From Chrysochromulina tobinii (taxonomy: Eukaryota; Haptophyta; Prymnesiales; Chrysochromulinaceae): a DNA stretch of 24,767 nt. The notes below the pieces were generated by a model. It was not told where the DNA came from, ran no database searches, and saw only the letters and a program-made list of their open reading frames with translations. Location of the stretch: positions 1 to 24,767 of the forward strand of contig JWZX01002770.1 in assembly GCA_001275005.1 (NCBI GenBank), written 5' to 3'. Both the position numbers and the translations under genes were made by a program. How positions within the stretch are numbered: the stretch's first letter is position 1; every line of letters starts with the position of its first letter. Below, piece after piece: positions 7,683 through 16,666 of the stretch.

Positions 7683-10600
7683 ATGCCAATCAGGCCAGCG
7701 AGCCCGGCTGACCTCGTGGATCAGCCCGATGACCTCAAAGACTTAGTGGATTCCGAGGGTTTCTTTGGCAAGTCGGCGGCCAACAGCTCCAACCAGGCTG
7801 GGCTGCTGGTCGCGCTCATGTCGCTCTTCGACAGCGACGGCAACCGAACGCTGACACGCGACGAGTGGATGGGCGGCAACGAGGCGCTCGAGCTGGAGAC
7901 CTCGGAAAGCGAGTGGCAAGCGCTACTCAAGCGATTCCACGGCCTGAGCACGGGAGTCGTGGATTTTGCGGAGGCCGTGGAGATGTTTGGCGAGATCAAG
8001 CCGGTCGAAGGCTTCCTCGAGGAGGTCCTGCGTCGCTTTATGAGGTCGCTCGTTTCGCTCACGCAGCGCGTGCGCGCCGCAGAACAAGCGTCGATGCGCG
8101 AGCGCCAGTCCAAGCTCAACGCCATCCTGCGCACGTGGAAGCACCGTCACACGCAGCCGGCGCTTGAAGCTTGGAAAGCTCTTCTGGAGAGCAAGCGCGC
8201 GGCGACCCGCCGCGCCGTCAACCGCTGGACGCGCGGTGTGCTCGCCACGACGCTGTACGCGTGGCGAGACGCGGTGCATGCGGCCCAGCTCGAGAAGCAC
8301 GCGCACGATGAGGCGAAACTGCACCGTGCTGTAGGGCGCTGGTCGCAACGGCTGCTCTCGACTGTCTTCGTGCCTTGGGCGCTCCTGACCGAGCGTGCCC
8401 GTCGAGCGAAGCAGATGGGACGCCGCGCCATGCTGCGCTTGAGCCATCGCCTGCTCAGCTCTACCTACTTGGCATGGGCTGAGCTCGCTGCCGGTCTCAC
8501 CTCGCACCGACAGGCGCTGCTGGCACGGAGCGGCGCGCGACTGCGCAGTCGCGGTGCGGTTCTCGTCTTCGAGGCGTGGCGCGACGTTGTGCGTGGCCGT
8601 GCCAACGGGCGGGAGGAGCGGTACGCGAGCGCAGTCCGCCGCTTCTGCAACCGAACGCTCGCCATAGCGCTCGAGGCATGGGCGGGGCTCGTGCAGCGCC
8701 AGCAAGCGATCTGTCGGCGCGCCGCGTTTGCCATCGGCCCCGGCCGTTGGCAAGCGATCTGCTTCCGCACCTGGCGTGCGACGCAGCTCGAGGCAAGGCA
8801 GCGGCGCGAGCGCGAGGAGGTGCTTGCGATGCTCGAGAAGGCCATCCCCGACGTACACACGCTCACGAGCACCATTGAACGCCTGGAAGCGGATGTGCGA
8901 AGGCTGCAGAAGCAGATGGAGTCGACGGCGTCCACAGCGGCGCGTGATCGCGAGCAGCGCATCCAGCAGACGATCCGTCAGTGGCGCCACCAATCGCTTG
9001 CGACCGCCTTCGATGGATGGCGAGGGCTGCTCGAGGCGCGGCGAGAGGCCATGCGCAAGGCGGTTGGCCTGTGGGCGCACGGCGTTCTTGCCTTCACCTT
9101 CCAAATATGGCACGAGCTCCTCGTGACGACACGCGCGGATGAAACCACCAAGCTCGCCCGCGCCGTTGGGCGTTGGGCGCGCCGCGAGCTCAGCGGCGGC
9201 TTTGGGCACTGGTCGAGCCTCGCCCGCGCAGCGCGGACGTCCAAAGTACAACTGCGCCGAGCGGTCGGCCGCTGGTCGCAGCGGCTTCTTGCGACCGTCG
9301 TGGGTTCATGGGCTGAGTACGTGTCTCGTTCGCGCCGCGCCAAGGCACGAGGGGATGAGGCCTTACGCCGCATGAGCCACGGTCTCCTTGGGGCTACCTA
9401 TTGGGCGTGGGCGGAGTACGTGGCCGAGACGGTGAGGCGCCGCCAGGAGTTGATTCGTCGCACCGGCGCGCGGCTGGCGAACCGAACGCTCGTACTGACG
9501 ATCGAGGCTTGGCGCGCGCTTGCTGCCGACAGCGTGAGCAGGCGTGAGGGGCTGTGGCACAAGGCCGCGGCGATGCTTCGAGGGCGCGTGGCAGGGCTTG
9601 CGCTGTATGGGTGGATCGAGTACGTGCAACGCAGCAAGCAAGTGCTGCGCAAGGCGGCGTACGCCATCGGCCCCGGCTACTCGCTCTCGCTCGGCTTTCG
9701 CACGTGGCACGCGGCGGTGCGCGAGGGGCTGCGAGCGCACGAGCGAGCCCGTACTCTCGAGCTGCTTGGCGAGGCGCTGCCCGAGCTGGTGCGTGGCGTG
9801 CTCGCGGAGATCACTGGAGGTGGCGCGGCGATGCTCGGAGATCGAGCCGAGGTCGAGGAGCTCGCACGGGAGGTGCGCGAGCTCAAAAAGTCGATCAGCT
9901 CCAATGCGGAGCGCGCGACGCGCGACCGTGAGCACAAGATCAACCAGACGATTCGCACCTGGAAGCACCATCATCTCGCGCGCGCTTTTGACGGGTGGAG
10001 CGGCTTGATCACCGAGCGCAAGGCGAGCATCCGACGCGCGATCGGTCACTGGGTGTCGGGGCTCGTGGGCCAAATCTTTCGCCTCTGGTGCGAGGCGATG
10101 AGCCACGCCCACCACCACCGTCGCTCGCAGCTCAATCTTGCGGCGCGCCGCTGGGCGCAACGGCTCCTCTCCGCTACGTTTGGAACTTGGTCGGAGCGCA
10201 CGGCCAGAGCGCGCCGCGCCAAAGAGATGGGTCGTCGGGCCGTGCTCCGCCTGACGCACGGACTCCTGAGTTCTACTTGCTGGGCGTGGGCGGAGCACGT
10301 GGCCGAGACGGTGACGCGCCGCCAGGAGGTGCTTCGTCGCACCGGCGCGCGGCTGGCGAACCGAACGCTCGTACTGACGATCGAGGCTTGGCGCGACGTT
10401 GTGCGTGGCCGTGTCAACGGGCGGGAGGAGCGGTACGCGAGCGCAGTCCGCCGCTTCCGCAACCGAACGGTCGCCATAGCGCTCGAGGCATGGGCGGGGC
10501 TCGTGCAGCGCCAGCAAGCGATCTGTCGGCGCGCCGCGTTTGCCATCGGCCCCGGCTACTCGCTCTCGCTCGGCTTTCGCACGTGGCACGCGGCGGTGCG

Positions 10601-13446
10601 CGAGGGGCTGCGAGCGCACGAGCGAGCCCGTACACTCGAGCTGCTTGGCGAGGCGCTGCCCGAGCTGGTGATCCGCCTTCTCCCGTCTGTCTTGGGTGCC
10701 AATACGGATCAGTTGACGGCACTCCAGAAGGACGTGCTCGCTATGAGGGCGCGCGAGCAGCAGCAGCGCGAGCACACGGTGCATAAGGTGCTACGCTCCT
10801 GGAAGCACCAGCACACATCGCGTGCCTTTGACGGGTGGAAGGCGCTAGTGCGGGAGCGCCGCGCAGCCCTCCAGCGATCTATCGGGCATTGGATTCACCG
10901 CCATCTGGCCGCCGTCTTCCGCATTTGGCAGGCGACGGTCACACGCGCGATCGACGAGAAGCACACGCGAGAGCGAGCCCACCTCTCTCGGGCCGTAGGG
11001 CGCTGGTCGCAACGGCTGCTCGCGACTCGTCTTCGTGCCTTGGGCGCTCCTGACCGAGCGTACCCGTCGAGCGAAGCAGATGGGACGCCGCGCCATGCTG
11101 CGCTTGAGCCATCGCCTGCTCAGCACCACCTACTTTGCATGGGCCGACCTCGCTGCGGCGAGTGGCGCCAGGCGGCACGAGATGCTCCAGCGCGCCGCCG
11201 CCCGGTTCCGCGGTCGGCTTGCAGTGCTCGCGTTTGAGGCATGGAGGCACGTGGTGACTGAGGGCGCCCATCGCCGAGCCGAGCTCTTCGCCCATGCTGC
11301 TCGCCACTTTCGCGGTCACCTCGTGGCGCTCGTCTTCGATGCGTGGCGCGCCTTCCTAAAATGGAAGCATGGGCTGCTCCGCCGCGTTCTCGCGCCCGCT
11401 GGCGTGGTCGGTGCGTGCTTTCGGCGCTGGTGTGAGCTGCGCACGATCGCACAGCGGCGTGAGGAGGACTCGCAGTTGCTCGAGGGCCTCCGCCACGTGG
11501 GCACCGAATGGCTGCTGGGCGCGCTGGGTGACGTGTTGCCTGCTCTCCTGCCCGAGGAGTCGATCTTCCACAAGGTGGCCACTCACGAACTCCGATTGCT
11601 ACTCTCATCACGAGGGCAGGACGCGCGGCAGGTTGAGCTGAGCGCCGCACAGACGCGCGGGCGCATGCAAGTACTCCTGGGGCACTTGGTCCACGAACAG
11701 GGCTCCGTCGGGGCTTCACAGCTGCTCGCGCTGTCGCGGGCGCTCGACTCGCAAGCGGCGCGGTGGGATCGCTCGTCTTCGCGGCTCGAGCACACAGTGG
11801 AGGAGTTGAAGCAGCGCTCACGGCAGCGCGAGCTCGCCCTCGAGGCGGAGCTCACGCAGATGCAGCGCCACGTCACCGACCAGACGCGCGCCTACCTCGC
11901 CGCCACCAGCACCAAGGCCGCCAAGGAGGAGCAGCTCGACGGCCAGCTCGCGCAGCTCAAGCAGACGGCCGCCGAGCTCGCTCGCCGCCTGCTGACTGTC
12001 GATGAGCAGCTGATGCACACCCCCGACGTGCAGTGGTGTGAGGAGCTCTCTTCACAGTTGGAGATCCTCGCGAGCCAGAGCGCGGGCCGCGACGAAATCC
12101 AGAGCGCACTCGAGCTGCTGCAACGGCCTGTGCTCGCCATCAAGGAGCTCAAGGGGCCCTTTGTCGTCGTTCAGACGTCGGATCGCCATCGGCTGGGCAG
12201 TCGGCCGTTGAGCGGCGGCGCGGGCGCTGCCTTGAGCGCCTCCCAGCGGGCGCGTCTTGGCGGCGGTGGCAGTGTGAAGGCGCTGCATGGCACGGACCAA
12301 TACCACTCTCATTCACACTCTCATTCACACTCTCATGTGCGACCGCTCGGCGGCACCGAGCAGTACGAGTTCCTCGCGGGCTCTGATGGCGCCATCTACA
12401 AGGGCGCCCTGGACGAGGCCGTCCATAAGGGCCCGACTCCATCGTGTGCAGTGGCGGCGCTGTCCACGGCTGGCGTCACGGGCATCCCTGGCGCCGTCAT
12501 GGGCACCCCTGGCGCCGCCGCTGGCATCGCCGCGATGGCTGCTGGTTCGCCAGCGACAGCTCCTCACAGCATGCCGATGCCGCGCCCGCCGGCAGCGCAG
12601 AGGCAATCGACGGGAGCACGCCCGTCGAGTGCCCGTGCCGCTGGGCATTCACATTCACAGCAGCCCACCTTTGAAGTCGTCGTCTCGGAGCTCCCAAGGC
12701 GTTCATCGTACGGAGATCGGCCCAGATCGCCCTCAGGAGATCGGGCGAGATCGCACTCAGGAGAAACAGGAGATCGGCCGAAGACCCCCACACGGGACCA
12801 CAACATCTCCCCAACAGGAGATCTGCCGAGATCCCCCACGCGGGACCACATCTCGTCCCTCGCAGCGCACGCAGATCGGCCGAGATCCGCCAAAGAGCTC
12901 GAGCAACGGGCCGCTGCGCTCGTGCAGACGCAGCTCGGCGGCGGCTACCACGAGGCCCGCTGGTCACTGGTCGCTGCCGAGGCGTCGCTGCAGCGCTCGC
13001 GCGAGTGTGTGCTGCTGTGCTTTGAGGGGGGGCGCGAGATGTGGGTTCAGTGGACGAGCTCCGGGTCGGCCTCCAAGGAAGATCACGCTGGCATTGAGGG
13101 GCGGTGGGCCCTCTTCGACTCGACACAGCGAGTCGTCTTCAAGGGGCAGCGCCCCTCCCTCGACGACTTTCTCACCGAGCTTGAGGCCTCGTATCAGGGC
13201 TATTCCACACTCGAGCGGCTCTTCCTTGACGAGACCCTCCTATGGACGAGACCTAATGACCCTTATGATCCAAATGACGAGACCCTCCTATGGACGAGCC
13301 CGCCGCCCGTGGAGCAGCAGCAGCAAGATGAGAGGCGCGCAATCGTGCCATTGGACGCCAACACGCCGACGCCGGGCAACTCGCCGCTCGGCCGAAGACC
13401 CTCCGAAGACCCGGGATTGACGAAGGTGGTTGACGAACCTTCGTGA
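7683..13446 (+). CDS. EF-hand / Sfi1-like Trp-repeat scaffold protein, with a 1-nt frameshift at 11028
   Basis: The gene runs in frame 7683-11027 (1115 codons), then continues one base out of phase from 11029 to the TGA at 13446; skipping one base gives 1920 residues. Residues 50-61 are a canonical EF-hand loop (Asp50, Asp52, Asn54, Thr56, Glu61). From residue 148 to about 1297 I count about 29 Trp repeats of the R-x-W...L...F-x-x-W type, as in Sfi1, whose helices bind centrin along centrosome or basal-body bridges. They fall in four super-repeats starting at 8124, 8973, 9951 and 10788, the first three ending in a short coiled coil. A coiled coil then spans about 11580-12160, followed by a disordered region with a His-Ser run and GDR-P-R-S-P motifs, and a compact C-terminal segment at 12940-13220. 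Other options are an FAP/basal-body protein or a decaying pseudogene; the second frame stays open for 2.4 kb, which argues against old decay. Confidence 0.85.
7830..7865 (+). other. EF-hand calcium-binding loop
   Basis: The 12-residue loop runs from Asp to Glu (DSDGNRTLTRDE) with ligands at positions 1, 3, 5, 7, 9 and 12. It is preceded by a hydrophobic helix containing MSLF. A second, degenerate hand may follow around the VVDFAEAVEMF segment. Confidence 0.85.
9402..9791 (+). repeat. Long internal repeat copy X
   Basis: This copy pairs with 10281-10670 at a constant offset of 879 nt. The flanks 9402-9516 and 9663-9791 differ from the partner by 4 and 1 substitutions, while the middle 146 nt (9517-9662) is diverged. 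Confidence 0.85.
10281..10670 (+). repeat. Mosaic internal repeat copy Y
   Basis: Its flanks match copy X (9402-9791). Its middle, 10389-10556, instead matches 8577-8744 in the first super-repeat, with 3 differences in 168 nt at offset 1812. It looks like a gene-conversion product. Confidence 0.85.
11028..11028 (+). other. Apparent single-base insertion (frameshift)
   Basis: The first super-repeat reads CGACTGTCTTCGTGCC near 8368; the fourth reads CGACTCGTCTTCGTGCC near 11023, with one extra C. The protein alignment resumes exactly one base later as VFVPWALLTER. No room exists for an intron. If real, translation would end at 11237 after 69 aberrant residues. Confidence 0.85.
12304..12336 (+). 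repeat. His-Ser dipeptide run
   Basis: Six His alternate with Ser (HSHSHSHSHSH) in the disordered part of the Sfi1-like protein, encoded by a CTCATTCACA-type 12-nt repeat. Such runs can bind metal ions; that is inference. Confidence 0.9.
12707..12893 (+). repeat. Degenerate GDRxRSPS/TRDH repeat segment
   Basis: Copies of GAGATCGG(C/G) and CGGGACCACA-type words encode a series such as GDRPRSPS, GDRARSHS, GDRPKTPTRDH, GDLPRSPTRDH. It is basic and rich in SP/TP sites, consistent with a proline-directed kinase substrate region (inference). Confidence 0.7.
13227..13298 (+). repeat. 24-nt direct repeat, 48-nt period, near the C-terminus
   Basis: The same 24 nt occurs at 13227-13250 and 13275-13298, encoding DETLLWT twice with a 16-codon period. 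It keeps frame. Confidence 0.9.
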
Positions 13447-13863
13447 TTGACAAACCTCCTCGCCGCACGGCCGTCGACCCTAAGCACAGTCGCGACGAGT
13501 AAACCCGCCAGTTCCACGACTAGCTTCGCATGTACTGTAATTGTACCACATACCGTACCATCCGTGCGCCCCCCATACTTAGTACCTGAAGGTGCCTGAA
13601 CCCCTTGCCTGAACCCGTATCCTGAGCCGCTCTCCATCTCCGACGGCGCGACGGGTCATCGGCATGTCTCGGCGTTCCCGAAAAGTTCCCGAACTCTCGC
13701 GGGACCGCCCCCGCTTCACATCCACGGCACGTTCGTCAGGTGTATTTACACGTTCCGCTCGAGAACAATAACCCCAATGCGTGGCTGCGTGACTAAAACC
13801 TTTTTTGGCGCGGGAAAAGGACAGTCTCTTCCCGCGTCTCGCGGCGGCACGAAGTGAAAAACA
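13447..13863. promoter_or_regulatory. Intergenic region with promoter of the ankyrin gene
   Basis: These 417 bp hold the 3' flank of the Sfi1-like gene and the promoter/leader of the ankyrin gene. Visible features are a low-GC patch (13525-13562) with TGTACTGTAATTGTACC and a degenerate GCCTGAACCC repeat (about 13585-13625). A perfect E2F-type palindrome lies 47 nt before the ATG and is listed separately. No coding sequence recognised. Confidence 0.55.
13804..13817 (+). promoter_or_regulatory. E2F/DP-type binding site
   Basis: TTTGGCGCGGGAAA satisfies the E2F consensus TTTSSCGC on both strands, overlapping in the centre. A weaker CTTCCCGCG follows at about 13829-13837. Its position just before the ankyrin ATG suggests cell-cycle (G1/S) control; binding is not shown. 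Confidence 0.65.
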
Positions 13864-14919
13864 ATGGCCGAAGGTATACAAGAGATGTACGCGTACGGTA
13901 CGACCACACCACCGCACTGTCGCGACCGCGAGGAGACCGGAGTGATCCGCCCGGGCGCTCACGTGCGCATTGTGGGACTGGAGAGTCGCGTCGACCTTAA
14001 CGGCACGAATGGTGTGGTTCTCAACTATTCCTACGATAAGGCTCGCTGGGCGGTGCAAACGACGCAAGAGGCGGTCAGGGTCAAGCCATCCAACATCCGT
14101 GTCGACTACAAGCAACCTGCTGGAGTCCCGACGGCCAAGTCGTACCTCAAGAAGATCACACCGCCAGGCATGCAGTTCACGCCTCAGATGCCGCCCATCC
14201 TTTTTGGCGACGACTTCAAGATCGAAAAGCCAGATCTCGAGGCGGAGGCGCGCTCGGTGCGCATGCAGGTGTTGAAGTGCGGTCTCCACGAAGCCGGCGC
14301 GTCGACGAATGGCGATTTGGACAGCCTGCCTGCTGACCTGCGTGCTGCGCTGCGGGCGGAGATGGCCTGCCAGAGCGCCAAAGATGGCTCGCCAAAGGCC
14401 GTCAGCTCCCCCCAGTCTGTGACCGCATGGCTAGGAGAGGAGGGTGCCAAAGACAAGGGCGATGAGAGCGACGATGCGGATGACGAGGATTCTGAGGTCA
14501 CAGCGAAAGAGATGTACACGATGGCGCTTCGTGGCAACCTGCCTTGTATCAGAATGCTCTTGAAGGCTGGCTGCTCGGTGGACGCGGCACTGAGCGGGCC
14601 GCCTCGCGGGATGAAGTTCATGGGCGGTTCAACGGCACTGCATGCCGCCTGCATCGAAGGCCACCTCGATGTGCTCGAGGCCCTCATTGGCGCGGGTGCG
14701 AACCTCAATGCCAAACGTCGCGCGTACCCCGCATCCGATGAACGCACCGCGCTCCATGAGGCCTGCAAGGAAGGGCACACCGCGTGCGCCCTGCGGCTTG
14801 TTCAAGCGGGTGCGGCGATGCATCTCAAAGATGCCTTTGGCCTCACACCATGCGCCCTGGCGGAGCAAAAGGGCCACCACACCCTCGCGAATAAGCTCAG
14901 AAAGTCGGGCGCCCCCTGA
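13864..14919 (+). CDS. SH3/KOW-like and ankyrin repeat protein
   Basis: A 351-residue protein whose ATG lies in AACAATGGCC, a good eukaryotic initiation context. Residues 28-82 form a small beta-barrel module (PGAHVRIVGL, NGTNGVV, ARWAVQ, VRVKPSNI) of the SH3/KOW-like kind found before interaction domains in algal proteins. Residues 120-190 are predicted helical/linker, and 196-212 are very acidic (Asp/Glu). Residues 214-350 hold about four ankyrin repeats: a first degenerate one, STALHAACIEGHLDVLEALIGAGA, TALHEACKEGHTACALRLVQAGA and a short terminal one. No enzyme motif is visible, so it is probably a protein-protein adaptor; partner unknown. The gene has no intron. Confidence 0.85.
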   Translation: MAEGIQEMYAYGTTTPPHCRDREETGVIRPGAHVRIVGLESRVDLNGTNGVVLNYSYDKARWAVQTTQEAVRVKPSNIRVDYKQPAGVPTAKSYLKKITPPGMQFTPQMPPILFGDDFKIEKPDLEAEARSVRMQVLKCGLHEAGASTNGDLDSLPADLRAALRAEMACQSAKDGSPKAVSSPQSVTAWLGEEGAKDKGDESDDADDEDSEVTAKEMYTMALRGNLPCIRMLLKAGCSVDAALSGPPRGMKFMGGSTALHAACIEGHLDVLEALIGAGANLNAKRRAYPASDERTALHEACKEGHTACALRLVQAGAAMHLKDAFGLTPCALAEQKGHHTLANKLRKSGAP

Positions 14920-15409
14920 CGAGAATGTGTCGGCCGCGAGACGAGCGTTGCAATCTTCATTTGACGACTAATCTGTTGTCTTGCACTTGCTAGAGGTCCA
15001 GCAAGTATACGATCTCTCTGGGCTTCGATGTGCGTGCGGTGTCTATGTGGATTGTGCATAACCAGGCAACACAGTGGATAAAAAGTGCTGGCGGCTGTGT
15101 CACGGATTGCTTCATGCTTGCACGGAGTGTGTGGCGTAGCTGTGTGGTCTCTGGTGGTGCGTGTGTTGGATTTGGGGATTCCCGGTGAGGCGCCGCGGGA
15201 CCATGCGAGCGCGAGCCAGCGCGACCATGCGAGCGCGAGCCAGCGCCAGCGCGCGCGCGCGCCCCGGGTTAGAAAGATTCGCGTTCTGGTCGCGGTTCTC
15301 TTGATGATGCGGAAACTGATGACGCTTGATTGCAGACAAATGGGATTTCCGCCCGTCCTCACGGCTGCCGCCGCCATTGTCGCAGCCGCCTGCCGTTTAC
15401 ACCGACTGC
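14920..15409. other. Intergenic region upstream of the UPF0301 gene
   Basis: These 490 bp lie between two same-strand genes. They contain a 24-nt tandem duplication (15200-15247) and then a GC-dinucleotide run near 15250-15263. Several short frames exist but none resembles a protein. The 15326-15409 part is in frame with the downstream gene but lacks an ATG, so it is more likely 5' leader. Confidence 0.5.
15200..15247 (+). repeat. 24-nt tandem duplication
   Basis: Two identical 24-nt units, 15200-15223 and 15224-15247, beginning ACCATGCGAGCGCG. Noncoding as far as I can see. Confidence 0.85.
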
Positions 15410-16666
15410 ATGCCGAAATCGAGAGTCGGGCTGCAGCTGCCACTGCGGCGGTGGTGCGCGCTCGGGCTCCTTCTGTTCGGTCCGGTTGCACGCAGCTTCG
15501 GACCTGGCCCGGGACCCGGAGAATGGAGAGAGTTTCGTGCACGCTTGGCTGGCCAGGAAACTGCGCCTGGCGCGGGGAGCACGGCAAACGAGGCCGCACT
15601 CAAATGGCAGGATGAGCGGCTGTGGAGCGAATACGCCCGTGGCGTGTGGGCCCATGCGACGAGCCAGTGCGAGCCCGGCGGAGTGCTGATGTCCCTTCCA
15701 CTTCAGGGCCAGCAGCTGCAGGACCTGCGGCAGCGAGGGCCGGCCCACACGCACTGGACGACCGCGCTGCATGATCTTCTGCTGCCCTCAGGCTCGGCGC
15801 AAGGCGAGAGCGAGAGCGCCATCGGCCGCTGGCTTCAGGATGGCACCATTCAGGATCCGATGGCGCTCGCGTTTGCTTGGAAGACTTCGAGCTCCATGTG
15901 CAACCGCGCCCTCGGCGGCATGCGTAGTGCCTCTCGGATGGCAGTGCCGAGCGTGCACGAGCGCACGCTGTGGAAGCAGCAATGCGCTGCGCTCGAGATT
16001 CGAGGTCGTGTTTGCCTTGTGCTCAGCACGAGTGGGGAGGAGCCAAACGACAACGCCTCTGAGGAGCCCGCGGGAGCGACTGGCCTCGTGCTCAACAAGG
16101 CGGTGCGCACGAGTGGGTTAACTCCGGAGCTCGCGCGCCGGATGCTCGTCGGTCAGGGCCCTGAGGCGGCCGCGCGCACTGCCGAGGTGACAGACGCTAC
16201 GATCGTGCGTGTGGGCAACATGCTCCTCGAGGCCTTCGGCGACTGCCCTTGCTACTGGGGTGGCCCGGACGCGCAGCAGGAGCCGGGCTGCATCGTGCAC
16301 GGCATTGCGCCGGAGGCCGTCAACCTGCCCGGCTCGCAGGAGATTGGCGCGGGCACGCGCGTGTACCGCGCCCAGGGGGTTGCCGCCCTGGAGGCAGCGT
16401 CGCGCGCTGTCCTTCTTGGGCATGCTCAGCCGCTCGATTTCCGACTCACCCTCGGTCAGACCCGGCTGAGCCGCGACGCGGTGCAGGGCGAGTGGCTACC
16501 AGTAGCGTGCTCGCGCCCGCTTGTGCTCAAGCACTCGGCCAGCCTGCCCAAGCCTCTGTGGCACGAAGTGATGCAGCTATGCGGTGGCGAGTGCGCTGAG
16601 ATCAGCCGCCTGGTACTCGATGAGGAGAATGGCGGCAAGGTGACGGATGGCAAGTTCCAAGCGTGA
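15410..16666 (+). CDS. UPF0301 (YqgE/AlgH, DUF179) family protein with leader peptide
   Basis: 418 residues from the first ATG in frame. The N-terminus is basic (MPKSRVGLQLPLRR) followed by a hydrophobic core (15-27) ending VARS-FGPG, which fits a secretory or bipartite plastid leader with a Phe just after the cleavage site. Residues 40-180 are an algal-specific, mostly helical region. Residues 195-405 match UPF0301: GLVLNK (225-230), YWGGP (282-286), CIVHG (294-298), RLTLGQTRLSRDAVQGEWL (345-363) and the terminal LWHEVMQLCGGE. In this family the corresponding block is normally GYAGW-GQL; here it is degenerate (LGQTRLS). The family's biochemical function is unknown; plastid-bearing organisms often carry a nuclear copy. 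No intron. Confidence 0.82.
   Translation: MPKSRVGLQLPLRRWCALGLLLFGPVARSFGPGPGPGEWREFRARLAGQETAPGAGSTANEAALKWQDERLWSEYARGVWAHATSQCEPGGVLMSLPLQGQQLQDLRQRGPAHTHWTTALHDLLLPSGSAQGESESAIGRWLQDGTIQDPMALAFAWKTSSSMCNRALGGMRSASRMAVPSVHERTLWKQQCAALEIRGRVCLVLSTSGEEPNDNASEEPAGATGLVLNKAVRTSGLTPELARRMLVGQGPEAAARTAEVTDATIVRVGNMLLEAFGDCPCYWGGPDAQQEPGCIVHGIAPEAVNLPGSQEIGAGTRVYRAQGVAALEAASRAVLLGHAQPLDFRLTLGQTRLSRDAVQGEWLPVACSRPLVLKHSASLPKPLWHEVMQLCGGECAEISRLVLDEENGGKVTDGKFQA

Larger units (their letters stand above)
8124..11574 (+). repeat. Four Sfi1-type super-repeats (about 840-980 nt each)
   Basis: Each unit opens with a W-[KR]-H-x-H-type block and then A[FL]-x-x-W. The four units contain 7, 8, 7 and 7 Trp repeats in the same order. 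The starts are spaced 849, 978 and 837 nt. Several blocks are almost identical at the DNA level, pointing to recent duplication or homogenisation. Confidence 0.85.

Noticed and set aside
7923-10784. Long minus-strand open frames (442 and 473 codons) within the Sfi1-like gene
   Set aside because: Their repetition simply mirrors the repeats of the sense strand; composition is biased and no domain is recognisable.
11021-11040. Intron at the frame change in the Sfi1-like gene
   Set aside because: The two frames abut with a single extra base and the repeat alignment is otherwise continuous, leaving no room for an intron.
11035-13446. A separate 803-residue gene starting at an ATG-less site near 11035
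   Set aside because: The first codons continue the Sfi1 repeat exactly one base out of phase from the upstream frame, so this is the second half of the same gene.
15085-15615. 176-codon plus-strand frame upstream of and overlapping the UPF0301 gene
   Set aside because: It is Arg/Ala-rich with no domain and overlaps the leader of a well-supported gene.
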